NCBI RefSeq assembly: GCF_019192735.1
Contig: NZ_JAHTKP010000021.1
Span: forward strand, 1 to 64,000
DNA: 64,000 bases
Reading direction: 5' to 3'
Origin: Kitasatospora aureofaciens
Lineage (GTDB): Bacteria; Actinomycetota; Actinomycetes; Streptomycetales; Streptomycetaceae
Shown: positions 16,759-24,624 of the stretch, one piece after another
How the letters are laid out: each line of letters starts with the position of its first letter
Position numbering within the stretch: the first letter of the stretch is position 1
The notes under the pieces: model-generated
Told to the model about the DNA's origin: nothing
Database searches by the model: none
What the model saw: the letters and a program-made list of their open reading frames with translations, nothing else
Program-made: the position numbers and the translations under genes

Positions 16759-16785
16759 GGGCGCACGGACCTGGTCCGCGCGCCC
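16759..16785. terminator. Bidirectional terminator between serB and the phosphatase gene
   Basis: GGGCGCACGGAC (16759-16770) pairs with GTCCGCGCGCCC (16774-16785) with one mismatch around a three-base loop, in the 72-base space between two convergent genes. Confidence 0.75.
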
Positions 16786-16799
16786 CTCGCGTGCAGGCG

Positions 16800-17327
16800 T
16801 CAGTCCTGGGGCGTGTGGTACGAGACCAGCTCGGCCACGCCCGGCTCGAGGTTCTTCCAGGAGCCGTCGAAAGTGAGCACCGCGACCGCCGCGGTCGGGA
16901 AGCCGCCCAGCCGCAACCGGTCCAGCGCGTCCGCGTCGCCCGCGTCCCCGGCCAGCACCTGGGTCAGGCCCAGCACGCCGGGGTTGTGCCCGACCAGCAC
17001 GACGTCCGGGTACTCCTCCGGGGTCTCCTGAAGGACCGCGATGATCTCGCCGGGGCTGGCCTCGTAGATCCGGTCCTCGTACACGGTCTTCCCGGGCCGC
17101 TTGGGCAGCTCGTGCACGGCCAGCTTCCAGGTCTCCCGGGCGCGCAGGGCGGTGGAGCAGAGCACGAAGTCGGGATTGATGCCGGAATCGGCAAGCCAGC
17201 GGCCGGCGCCCGGGGCCTGGTGGCGGCCCCGGTCGGCCAGCGGCCGCTCGTGGTCGTCGACGCCGTTCGGCCAGTCGGCCTTGGCGTGACGGAGAACGAT
17301 GATCCTGCGGGGCGTGTCGGCGCTCAT
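16800..17327 (-). CDS. SixA-like histidine phosphatase
   Basis: A 175-residue member of the histidine-phosphatase superfamily. The catalytic RHG-type motif is LRHAKADWP near residue 14, and the second catalytic His is in VLVGHNPGVLGL. The RHAK variant and short length are typical of the SixA branch, which removes phosphate from phosphohistidine or small phospho-molecules. The target is unknown. The ATG at 17327 is used; a TTG three codons upstream is possible. No good ribosome site is visible. Confidence 0.88.
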   Translation of the reverse strand: MSADTPRRIIVLRHAKADWPNGVDDHERPLADRGRHQAPGAGRWLADSGINPDFVLCSTALRARETWKLAVHELPKRPGKTVYEDRIYEASPGEIIAVLQETPEEYPDVVLVGHNPGVLGLTQVLAGDAGDADALDRLRLGGFPTAAVAVLTFDGSWKNLEPGVAELVSYHTPQD

Positions 17328-17486
17328 ATCCAGCAAGCTTGGCAGAAAAGCCGCTCGGCGGCGCGATGCTCCCGGCTGCCGCCACTCCCAGGGGTGGCGG
17401 GTGTCATCACGCGCCGTTCACCCGGGCTTCGCCCGGTGGACAGCGGCAGTCGGAAAGCGGCAGTCGGAAGGAGCAGCGGGACCGGG

Positions 17487-17609
17487 TCAGCCCATGGAGG
17501 CGGCGATGGTGGCGATGATCGCCACCAGCACCACGATGCCGGCAACCGCCAGGGCGATCTGGCCGAGCTGCTTGCGGCCGTTGGTCGGGTTCGGTTCGAG
17601 AACGGGCAT
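17487..17609 (-). CDS. Small transporter-associated membrane protein (SGM_5486 family)
   Basis: A 40-residue protein starting MPVLEPNPTNGRKQLG and ending in one membrane helix (IALAVAGIVVLVAIIATIA). I recall this N-terminus (MPVLEPNPxNGxK) as the hallmark of the SGM_5486 family of Streptomyces, annotated as transporter-associated because it sits beside a CynX/NimT-type transporter, as here. GGGAG lies ten bases before the ATG. An earlier in-frame ATG at 17648 would give 53 residues, but the shorter form fits the family. It is probably co-transcribed with the transporter upstream. Confidence 0.75.
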   Translation of the reverse strand: MPVLEPNPTNGRKQLGQIALAVAGIVVLVAIIATIAASMG

Positions 17610-17698
17610 GTCCGGGATTCTCCCATCCCGGACATACCCGCCGGCCATCGACCCCTCGCGCTTGGTCAGTCCTTGACCTTCTCCGAGGTGGCCTTCTC

Positions 17699-19036
17699 CT
17701 ACGCGCCCTTCTCCGGCGCGACCTTCTCCGGCCCGGCCTTCGCCGCCGGGTGCACCGCCTCGTCCTCGATGTGCCGGGCCATCGCGGCCCGCAGGCCGAA
17801 CAGCATCTGCGGCACCAGCAGCAACGCCAGGAAGCCCAGAGGCCAGTACCACTCGCCCGTCACCTGGTAGATCCGGCCGATCAGGATCGGCCCGGGGATG
17901 GAGATCAGGTAGCCGACGCCCTGGGCGAAGGCGGACAGCTGCGCCACCCCGCCCGCGGTCCGGGCGCGCAGCCCGATCATCGTCAGCACCAGCGGGAAGG
18001 CGCAGTTGGAGAGGCCGACCAGGGCGGCCCAGACCCACGGCAGCGCGGCCGGGGCGAGCGCGAGGCCGGCGTACCCGGCGATGCCGCAGGAGGCCAGCAC
18101 GACGACGAACAGCCGCTGGTCGCCGCGCCGGGCGGCCAGGTTGGGCAGCACGAAGGAGACCGGCACGCCGATCACCATGGTCACCGCGAGCAGCACCCCC
18201 GAGGTGCCCTTGTCGATACCGGAGTCCTGGAAGATCTTCGGCAGCCAGCCCATCACCACGTACGCGCCGGTGGCCTGGAGGCCGAAGAAGCAGGCCATTG
18301 CCCAGGCCGTTCGGCTGCGGGTGATCGGCAGCCGGTCGGCGGCGGGGCCGCCGGCCCGGTCGCCGCGCTCGCGCCTGAGCAGCGCGACCACCAGCCAGAA
18401 CACCAGCGCCACCGCGCCGAGCACGGCCCAGATGCCCAGGCCGTAGCGCCAGTCGCCGCCGAGCGCGCTGGTCAGCGGCACGGTGATGGCGGCGGCCAGG
18501 GCGGTGCCGGCCGACAGGGACATGGAGTACAGGCCGATCATCGGACCGACCCGGGACGGGAAGTAGCGCTTGATCACCACCGGGATCAGCACGTTGGAAA
18601 CCGCCACCCCGGCCAGCGCGAGCGCGGTGAGCAGCAGGAACACCGCGGTGCCGCCGGCGAAGGAGCGGGCCAGCACGCCCGCGGTGATCGCGCCCATCCC
18701 GGCGGTGATCACCGCGATCGGGCCGATCCGCCGGGCCATCGCGGGCGCGGCGAAGCCGAACAGGCCGAAGCACAGCGAGGGGACGGCGGTGAGCAGCCCG
18801 GCCAGCGTCGGGTTCATCCCGAGGCCGGCGCGGACCTGGTCGAGCAGCGGCCCGAGGCTGGTGACGACAGGGCGCAGGTTGAAGGCAGCGGCGGCGATCG
18901 CGGTGGCGAACAGCCAGACGCCGTACTTGCCGGACAGGCCGGCCGTACCGGGGGTGGCGGGGGTGACGGAGGGCCGCTCGGTCTGCGGCCGTGCCTCGGT
19001 TCGTGGGGAGGCGGTGGTGTCTGCTGCGGGAAGCAT
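17699..19036 (-). CDS. CynX/NimT-family MFS transporter
   Basis: A 445-residue transporter with 12 predicted membrane segments. The family N-terminal motif is visible: NLRPVVTSLGPLLDQVRAGLGM. CynX/NimT proteins are linked to cyanate or 2-nitroimidazole, but the true substrate is unknown. The C-terminus is Lys/Glu-rich (PEKVAPEKGA) and the stop TAG falls within a pentad repeat that continues in frame for ten more codons. The ATG at 19036 lies seven bases after a TATGAT (19049-19044), so a leaderless message is likely; ATG 19045 is the alternative. A GntR gene is divergent. Confidence 0.85.
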   Translation of the reverse strand: MLPAADTTASPRTEARPQTERPSVTPATPGTAGLSGKYGVWLFATAIAAAAFNLRPVVTSLGPLLDQVRAGLGMNPTLAGLLTAVPSLCFGLFGFAAPAMARRIGPIAVITAGMGAITAGVLARSFAGGTAVFLLLTALALAGVAVSNVLIPVVIKRYFPSRVGPMIGLYSMSLSAGTALAAAITVPLTSALGGDWRYGLGIWAVLGAVALVFWLVVALLRRERGDRAGGPAADRLPITRSRTAWAMACFFGLQATGAYVVMGWLPKIFQDSGIDKGTSGVLLAVTMVIGVPVSFVLPNLAARRGDQRLFVVVLASCGIAGYAGLALAPAALPWVWAALVGLSNCAFPLVLTMIGLRARTAGGVAQLSAFAQGVGYLISIPGPILIGRIYQVTGEWYWPLGFLALLLVPQMLFGLRAAMARHIEDEAVHPAAKAGPEKVAPEKGA

Positions 19037-19041
19037 AGGCA

Positions 19042-19058
19042 CCATCATAGAATGATGG
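19042..19058. promoter_or_regulatory. GntR-type operator over the transporter promoter
   Basis: CCATCAT-AGA-ATGATGG is a 7-3-7 inverted repeat that covers the TATGAT -10 box of the transporter. FadR-subfamily GntR proteins bind dyads of this size, and such a gene lies divergently 115 bases away. Binding would block the transporter promoter. Confidence 0.6.
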
Positions 19059-19172
19059 GATGAATTGACGCACCTCGGAATTGACATGATGTGCCGACCG
19101 TTCATCCACCGGCCACATTCGTCCCAGAGCCGCCGTCCCCCGACCGCCGACCCGTAGCCGCAAGGAGTCCCC

Positions 19173-19847
19173 GTGGCGCTGTCCTCGCCGAGGCGCACCC
19201 CGCTGTCCGACCAGGTGATCGCGCAGCTGCGCGCCCAGATCACCTCCGGCGAGTGGCCGGTCGGCTCGCGCATCCCGACCGAGGCCGCACTGGTCGACCA
19301 GCTCGGCGTCGCCCGCAACACCGTCCGCGAGGCCGTCCGCGCCCTCGCCCACAACGGGCTGCTCGACATCCGCCAGGGCTCCGGCACCTACGTCCTCGCC
19401 ACCAGCGAGCTGGCCGGCGTGATGCACCGCCGCTTCGCCGACGCCGACCAGGCCCAGGTGGCCGAGCTGCGGGCGGCCCTCGAGACCTCCGCCGCAGGGC
19501 TGGCCGCCGTCCGCCGCACCCCGCGCGACCTGGAGCTGCTGGACGCCGCGCTGGCCCGCCGCGAGGCCGCCTGGCACTCCGGCGACGCCGAGGACTTCAT
19601 CCAGGCCGACGCCGCCTTCCACCAGGTCGTGGTCGCCTCCGCGCACAACGACGTGCTCGCCGCCGTCTACGCCGACCTCGGCGAGGTGACCCGCGCCCAC
19701 CTGCGGCACGACGTCGGCCCCGAGCTGATCGCCGAGCGCTACGTCGGCCACGACACGATCCTCGACGCCATCCGGGCCGGCGACGCCCAGCGCGCCTCCG
19801 TCGAGGCCGGCCGCGCGATCGGCACCTGCACCCCCGCGGAGGCGTAA
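19173..19847 (+). CDS. GntR-family (FadR subfamily) transcriptional regulator
   Basis: A 224-residue regulator. The winged HTH covers residues 8-75 (PLSDQVIAQLRAQI, RIPTEAALVDQLGVARNTVREAVRAL, DIRQGSGTYV). The all-helical FCD effector domain follows (ELRAALETSAAGLAA, FHQVVVASAHNDVL, GHDTILDAIRAGD) with the metal- or ligand-binding Asp/His pattern. It probably responds to a carboxylate and controls the divergent CynX/NimT transporter. The GTG start has AAGGAG seven bases upstream. Confidence 0.92.
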   Translation: MALSSPRRTPLSDQVIAQLRAQITSGEWPVGSRIPTEAALVDQLGVARNTVREAVRALAHNGLLDIRQGSGTYVLATSELAGVMHRRFADADQAQVAELRAALETSAAGLAAVRRTPRDLELLDAALARREAAWHSGDAEDFIQADAAFHQVVVASAHNDVLAAVYADLGEVTRAHLRHDVGPELIAERYVGHDTILDAIRAGDAQRASVEAGRAIGTCTPAEA

Positions 19848-19857
19848 GCCCCGGAAA

Positions 19858-19904
19858 ACGCCGCTGCCCGGCACCCCCACGAAGGGGATGCCGGGCAGCG
19901 GCGT
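19858..19904. terminator. Strong bidirectional terminator between gntR and fabI
   Basis: ACGCCGCTGCCCGGCA (19858-19873) pairs perfectly over 16 bases with TGCCGGGCAGCGGCGT (19889-19904); CCCC and GGGG inside extend the stem. It separates two convergent genes. Confidence 0.9.
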
Positions 19905-19911
19905 CGGCGGC

Positions 19912-20679
19912 TCAGGCGCCGATGGCGTGCAGACCGCCGTCGACGTGGATGATCTCGCCGGTCGTCTTCGGGAACCAGTCCGACAGCAGCGCGACGACGC
20001 CGCGGCCGGTCGGCTCCGGGTCGCTCAGGTCCCACTTCAGCGGGGAGCGGTGGTTCCAGGTGTCGGCGAGGTCGCCGAAGCCCGGGATCGACTTGGCGGC
20101 CATCGAGCCGAGCGGGCCCGCCGAGATCAGGTTGCAGCGGATGTCCCGCTCGCCCAGGTAGCGGGCCAGGTAGCGGTTGGTCGACTCCAGGGCGGCCTTG
20201 GCCGGGCCCATCCAGTCGTACTGCGGCCAGGCGAACTGCGCGTCGAAGGTCAGGCCGACCACCGAGCCGCCGTCCTGCATCAGCGGCAGCAGCGCCATGG
20301 TCAGCGACTTCAGCGAGTACGCCGAGACGTGCATGGCGGTGGCCACGGACTCCCACGGGGTGTCCAGGAAGTTGCCACCCAGGGCGTCCTGCGGGGCGAA
20401 GCCGATCGAGTGGACGATGCCGTCCAGGGTCGGCAGGTGCTCGCGGACCTGGTCGGCGATGCCCGCGAGGTCCTCCGGGCTGGAGACGTCCAGCGACAGG
20501 ACCTTGACCGGCTTCGGCAGCTTCTTGGCGATCCGCTCGGTCAGGGTCGGGCGCGGGAACGCGGTGAGGATGATCTCCGCGCCCTGCTCCTGCGCGAGCT
20601 TGGCGGTGTGGAAGGCGATGGAGGACTCCATCAGCACACCGGTGATCAGGATCCGCTTGCCCTCAAGGATTCCACTCAT
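19912..20679 (-). CDS. fabI: Enoyl-ACP reductase (FabI/InhA type)
   Basis: A 255-residue NADH-dependent reductase for the last step of each fatty-acid elongation cycle. Visible motifs are ITGVLMESSIAFHTA (nucleotide-binding), SIGFAP, and the FabI active site Y..M..AK (YDWMGPAKAAL). The C-terminus ends DGGLHAIGA. It is preceded by fabG with only two bases between the fabG stop and the ATG, so the pair is one operon. This FabG-FabI couple is conserved in Streptomyces and mirrors mycobacterial mabA-inhA. Confidence 0.93.
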   Translation of the reverse strand: MSGILEGKRILITGVLMESSIAFHTAKLAQEQGAEIILTAFPRPTLTERIAKKLPKPVKVLSLDVSSPEDLAGIADQVREHLPTLDGIVHSIGFAPQDALGGNFLDTPWESVATAMHVSAYSLKSLTMALLPLMQDGGSVVGLTFDAQFAWPQYDWMGPAKAALESTNRYLARYLGERDIRCNLISAGPLGSMAAKSIPGFGDLADTWNHRSPLKWDLSDPEPTGRGVVALLSDWFPKTTGEIIHVDGGLHAIGA

Positions 20680-20681
20680 GA

Positions 20682-21401
20682 TCAGTGACCCATGCCCAAT
20701 CCGCCGTCGACGGGAATGACGGCTCCGGTGATGTACGCGGCCTCGTCCGAACCGAGGAACCGCACGGTGGACGCAACCTCGGCGGGCGCCGCGTAGCGGC
20801 CCAGCGGCACGCCCGAGACGATCTCCGCGCGGCGCTCGTCGCTGAGCACGGCGGTCATGTCGGTGTCGACGAAGCCGGGGGCGACCACGTTGACGGTGAT
20901 GTTGCGCGGGCCGAGCTCGCGCGCCAGCGACCGGGCGAAGCCGACCAGGCCGGCCTTGGAGGCGGCGTAGTTGGCCTGGCCCGGCGAGCCGGTGAGGCCG
21001 ACCACGGACGAGATCAGGACCACGCGGCCCTTGCGCGCGCGCATCATCAGCTTGCAGGCGCGCTTCACGACCCGGAAGGTGCCGGTCAGGTTGGTGTCCA
21101 GGACGGAGGTGAAGTCCTCCTCGGACATGCGCAGCAGCAGGGTGTCGTTGGTGATGCCCGCGTTGGCGACCAGCACCTCGACCCCGCCGTGCTTCGCCTC
21201 GATCTCGGTGAAGGCGGCGTCCACCTGCGCGGTGTCGGTGATGTCGCAGCGCACCGCGAGGACGTCGTACTTCGCCAGCGCCTCGGGCACCTCGCCCGAG
21301 CGGCTGGTGATGGCGACCTTGTCGCCCGCCTCGGCGAAGGCCAGGGCGATCGCGAGGCCGATGCCCCGGTTTCCTCCGGTGACGAGAACCGAGCGGCTCA
21401 A
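20682..21401 (-). CDS. fabG: 3-oxoacyl-ACP reductase FabG (MabA-like)
   Basis: A 239-residue SDR that reduces 3-oxoacyl-ACP with NADPH. It has TGGNRGIG, NAG (VANAGITN), the catalytic Ser in LISSVVG and the YAASKAG motif, and ends DGGLGMGH, as Streptomyces FabG does. The start is TTG at 21401 (LSRSVLVTGG), with GAGAGGTGG upstream; a TTG start is unusual for an essential gene. It leads the fabG-fabI operon. I could not identify a convincing promoter upstream. Confidence 0.93.
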   Translation of the reverse strand: MSRSVLVTGGNRGIGLAIALAFAEAGDKVAITSRSGEVPEALAKYDVLAVRCDITDTAQVDAAFTEIEAKHGGVEVLVANAGITNDTLLLRMSEEDFTSVLDTNLTGTFRVVKRACKLMMRARKGRVVLISSVVGLTGSPGQANYAASKAGLVGFARSLARELGPRNITVNVVAPGFVDTDMTAVLSDERRAEIVSGVPLGRYAAPAEVASTVRFLGSDEAAYITGAVIPVDGGLGMGH

Positions 21402-21709
21402 CGATCCACCTCTCTCCGTAGGGGTGCGCGTACGACTGGATGCGCACGCAGTGTGACGGTATCGGTCGGTCGGCGGTGTCGACGAATCGGTCTCCCACAG
21501 CGCCTCACCGAAGGAACTGTCGCAATCCGACAATCAGTGCCCCGACCTGCCAGGTCACGGCGCCCGGAGTCGCGGGCGGGGCCCGGACGGGAACACCCGG
21601 GCCGCTACGGCCGTTTGCCCCCGTGGTGCGGACCGTGCCGGGGCCGGCCGTACCCTCTACCCCGGAACTTCCCCGAAGACCGTCCCGACGAGGAACGAAG
21701 GCAGAGCGC
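21402..21709. other. Intergenic region between divergent fabG and hydrolase genes
   Basis: No gene supported. It must hold promoters for fabG (minus) and the metallo-beta-lactamase-fold gene (plus). TACCCT near 21650 is a possible plus-strand -10 box. Repeated CGGTCGGTCGG near 21465 is simple-sequence-like. I see no clear regulator site. Confidence 0.35.
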
Positions 21710-22855
21710 ATGACCAAGGCACGGCCCGGGAGCACCCACCGACGCGGACGACTGCTGGCCCTGACCGCCCTGGCTGCCGCCGCGGGCGCCGCCGCCTGGT
21801 CGCTGCGCGACCTGCCGGCCGCGTTCGGTCGGCGGCCGGACGGCGAGCGCGAGGAGCGGGTGCGCAACTCGCCGCAGTACCGCGACGGCGTCTTCCACAA
21901 CGCGCCCTCCACCCTGGCCCGGTCGACGTCCGCCCCCGACATCGACCGCGACACCGTGCGCCGGATGCTGTTCCAGCGCGACGGCCGCGTCCCCGCGCAC
22001 CCGGTGCCGACCGTCCGGCCGGAGAGCGGCCCGTACCCGGCCACCGAGGGCGTCGAGATCACCTGGTACGGGCACGCCTCCGCACTCGTGGAGATCGAGG
22101 GCTCCCGGGTCCTGCTCGACCCGATGTGGAGCGACCGCTGCTCCCCCGCCGCGCACATCGGCCCCAAGCGGCTGCACCCGGTGCCGGTGGAGCTGGAGGA
22201 GCTGCCGCAGGTCGACGCGGTGCTGATCTCGCACGACCACTACGACCACCTCGACATGGCGACGGTCAAGCGCCTGGTCCGCACCCAGTCCGCGCCGTTC
22301 GCGGTGCCGCTCGGCATCGGCGGCCACCTGCGCCGCTGGGGCGTGCCGGAGCACCGGATCATCGAGCTGGACTGGGACGAGACCTGCACCCTCGGCGAGC
22401 TGGTGCTCACCCTCACCTCCGCCCACCACTTCTCCGGCCGCGGCCTGACCCGCAACACCACCCTGTGGGGCTCCTGGGTGATCGCCGGCCCCACCCGCAA
22501 GGTCTTCTACACCGGCGACTCCGGCTACTTCGAGGGCTACGCCCGGATCGGCGAGCAGCACGGCCCGTTCGACGCCGCCCTGGTCCAGATCGGCGCCTAC
22601 GACGCGGCCTGGGCGGACATCCACATGACCCCCGAGGACGCCGTCCTCGCCCACAAGGACCTGAACGCCGGCCTGCTGGTGCCCGTGCACTGGTGCACCT
22701 TCAACCTCGGCCTGCACCCGTGGGCCGAGCCGGTCGAGCGGCTGCTCGCCGAGGCCAAGATGCAGGCCGTCCCGCTCGCGGTGCCGCGCCCCGGCGAGCG
22801 GGTCGACGTCGACAACCCGCCGGAGCTGAGCGGCTGGTGGGAGACCGTCGGCTGA
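21710..22855 (+). CDS. NAPE-PLD-like metallo-beta-lactamase-fold hydrolase
   Basis: A 381-residue protein with an N-terminal hydrophobic segment after Arg pairs (RRGRLLALTALAAAAGAAAW), either a signal anchor or a Tat-type signal. The metal site is complete: SHDHYDHLD, AHHFSGR, TGDSGY and VHWCTFNLG. The NAPE-PLD branch is recognised by ITWYGHASALVEIEG and DPMWSDRCSP..GPKRLHP. These enzymes hydrolyse phosphodiester bonds of lipids in animals; bacterial substrates are unknown. It is likely located at the outer membrane face. Confidence 0.85.
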   Translation: MTKARPGSTHRRGRLLALTALAAAAGAAAWSLRDLPAAFGRRPDGEREERVRNSPQYRDGVFHNAPSTLARSTSAPDIDRDTVRRMLFQRDGRVPAHPVPTVRPESGPYPATEGVEITWYGHASALVEIEGSRVLLDPMWSDRCSPAAHIGPKRLHPVPVELEELPQVDAVLISHDHYDHLDMATVKRLVRTQSAPFAVPLGIGGHLRRWGVPEHRIIELDWDETCTLGELVLTLTSAHHFSGRGLTRNTTLWGSWVIAGPTRKVFYTGDSGYFEGYARIGEQHGPFDAALVQIGAYDAAWADIHMTPEDAVLAHKDLNAGLLVPVHWCTFNLGLHPWAEPVERLLAEAKMQAVPLAVPRPGERVDVDNPPELSGWWETVG

Positions 22856-23022
22856 CGGACCCGCCGACCGACGGCGCGTCGGCCAGTGCGCGCGGCGCGT
22901 CGGCCGGACCCGCGGCGCACCAAGCGAAATGCGCTGGCCGAAAGTGCGTGGACGGGCAATGATGCGGTGCGGGCGCCCCTGTGCGGCGCCGCACCGTCAC
23001 CCTCCGCGACCAGGGAGCTCGC

Positions 23023-24624
23023 TTGCCTCCGATCCCTCCGGCCGACAGCGCCGGCGCCGCGCCCGTCCGCGCCGTCGACCCGCTGTTCCTCGCCTTCCCG
23101 CTGCGCGCCCTCGCCGACGCCGCACTCACCCGGGCCCGTGAACTCGGCGTCACCCATGCCGACTTCCGCCTGGAGCGGGTCCGTAGCGCCGCCTGGCGGC
23201 TGCGCGACGCCCGCCCGGCCGGCACCTCCGACAGCGTGCAGCTCGGCTTCGCCGTCCGGGTCCTGCTGGACGGCGCCTGGGGCTTCGCCGCCGGGGTGGA
23301 CCTGACCACCGACGCGGCGGCCCGGGTCGCCGAGCAGGCCGTCGCGGTGGCCCGCCTGTCCGGCGGGATCAGCCGGGCCGCCGGGTCCACCGAGCGGGTC
23401 GAGCTGGCGGACGAGCCGGTGTACCGGGACGCCACCTGGGTCTCCTCGTACGAGGTCAACCCGTTCGACGTGCCGGACGCCGAGAAGACGGCGCTGCTCG
23501 CCGACTGGAGTTCGCGGCTGCTGTCCGCCGAGGGCGTCTCGCACGTCCAGGCGAGCCTGCTGACCGTCCAGGAGAACAAGTTCTACGCGGACACCGCGGG
23601 CACCGTCACCACCCAGCAGCGCATCCGGCTGCACCCGTCGCTGGAGGCCACCTCGGTGGACGAGCGCACGGGCGCCTTCGACTCCATGCGCACCCTGGCC
23701 CCGCCGGTCGGGCGCGGGTTCGAATATCTCTCGGGGGTCCGGGGGTCGTCCCCCGATGGACAGAGCCTGCGGGGAGCGGGCTGGGACTGGGACGCCGAAC
23801 TCGCCGAACTGCCCGTCCTGCTGGCCGAGAAGATGAAGGCGCCGAGCGTCCAGGCGGGCCGCTACGACCTGGTCATCGACCCGTCCAACCTCTGGCTCAC
23901 GATCCACGAGTCGATCGGCCACGCCACCGAGCTGGACCGCGCGCTCGGCTACGAGGCCGCCTACGCCGGCACCTCCTTCGCCACCTTCGACAAGCTCGGC
24001 TCGCTCAGTTACGGCTCCGGGCTGATGCACGTCACCGGCGACCGCACCGCCGAGCACGGCCTGTCGACCATCGGCTACGACGACGAGGGCGTCGCCACCC
24101 AGTCCTGGGACCTGGTCAAGGACGGCATCCTGACCGGCTACCAGCTCGACCGAGGCATGGCCAGGCTGAAGGGCTTCGACCGTTCCAACGGCTGCGCCTT
24201 CGCGGACTCCCCCGCGCACGTCCCGGTGCAGCGCATGGCCAACGTCTCGCTCCAGCCCGCCGCCGGCGGCCCCGACACCGAGGGCCTGTTCGCCGGGGTG
24301 GAGAACGGCCTGTACATCGTCGGCGACCGCTCCTGGTCGATCGATATGCAGCGCTACAACTTCCAGTTCACCGGCCAGCGCGCCTACGCCATCAAGAACG
24401 GCCAACTCGCCGGCCAGGTCAAGGACTTCGCCTACCAGGCGACCACCACCGACTTCTGGGGCTCGATGGCGGCGGTCGGCGGCCCGCAGACCTACGTCCT
24501 CGGCGGCGCCTTCAACTGCGGCAAGGCGCAGCCCGGTCAGGTCGCGGCGGTCAGCCACGGCTGCCCGTCGGCGCTGTTCCGCAACGTCAACGTGCTCAAC
24601 ACCCAGCAGGAGGCGGGTCACTGA
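23023..24624 (+). CDS. tldD: Metalloprotease TldD homologue
   Basis: A 533-residue protein, the zinc-binding half of the TldD/TldE heterodimeric peptidase that cleaves unfolded or modified peptides. The HExxxH motif is HESIGH in TIHESIGHATELDR. The TTG start at 23023 has GGGAG five bases upstream; GTG at 22981 is an alternative. Residues about 236-252 (SGVRGSSPDGQSLRGA) look like an inserted stretch between EYL and WDWDAELAEL, encoded by a GC palindrome. The stop overlaps the tldE start by one base (TGATG). Confidence 0.9.
   Translation: MPPIPPADSAGAAPVRAVDPLFLAFPLRALADAALTRARELGVTHADFRLERVRSAAWRLRDARPAGTSDSVQLGFAVRVLLDGAWGFAAGVDLTTDAAARVAEQAVAVARLSGGISRAAGSTERVELADEPVYRDATWVSSYEVNPFDVPDAEKTALLADWSSRLLSAEGVSHVQASLLTVQENKFYADTAGTVTTQQRIRLHPSLEATSVDERTGAFDSMRTLAPPVGRGFEYLSGVRGSSPDGQSLRGAGWDWDAELAELPVLLAEKMKAPSVQAGRYDLVIDPSNLWLTIHESIGHATELDRALGYEAAYAGTSFATFDKLGSLSYGSGLMHVTGDRTAEHGLSTIGYDDEGVATQSWDLVKDGILTGYQLDRGMARLKGFDRSNGCAFADSPAHVPVQRMANVSLQPAAGGPDTEGLFAGVENGLYIVGDRSWSIDMQRYNFQFTGQRAYAIKNGQLAGQVKDFAYQATTTDFWGSMAAVGGPQTYVLGGAFNCGKAQPGQVAAVSHGCPSALFRNVNVLNTQQEAGH
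23731..23770. repeat. Palindromic GC-rich element inserted in frame in tldD
   Basis: TCGGGGG (23731-23737) pairs with CCCCCGA (23750-23756), with an inner GGGGG/CCCCC option. It resembles the GGGGGTCCGGGGG-type extragenic repeats common between Streptomyces genes, yet here it is read as protein (SGVRGSSPDGQ). Codons in it (ATC TCT, CGG GGG) are less typical than those around it. Confidence 0.5.
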
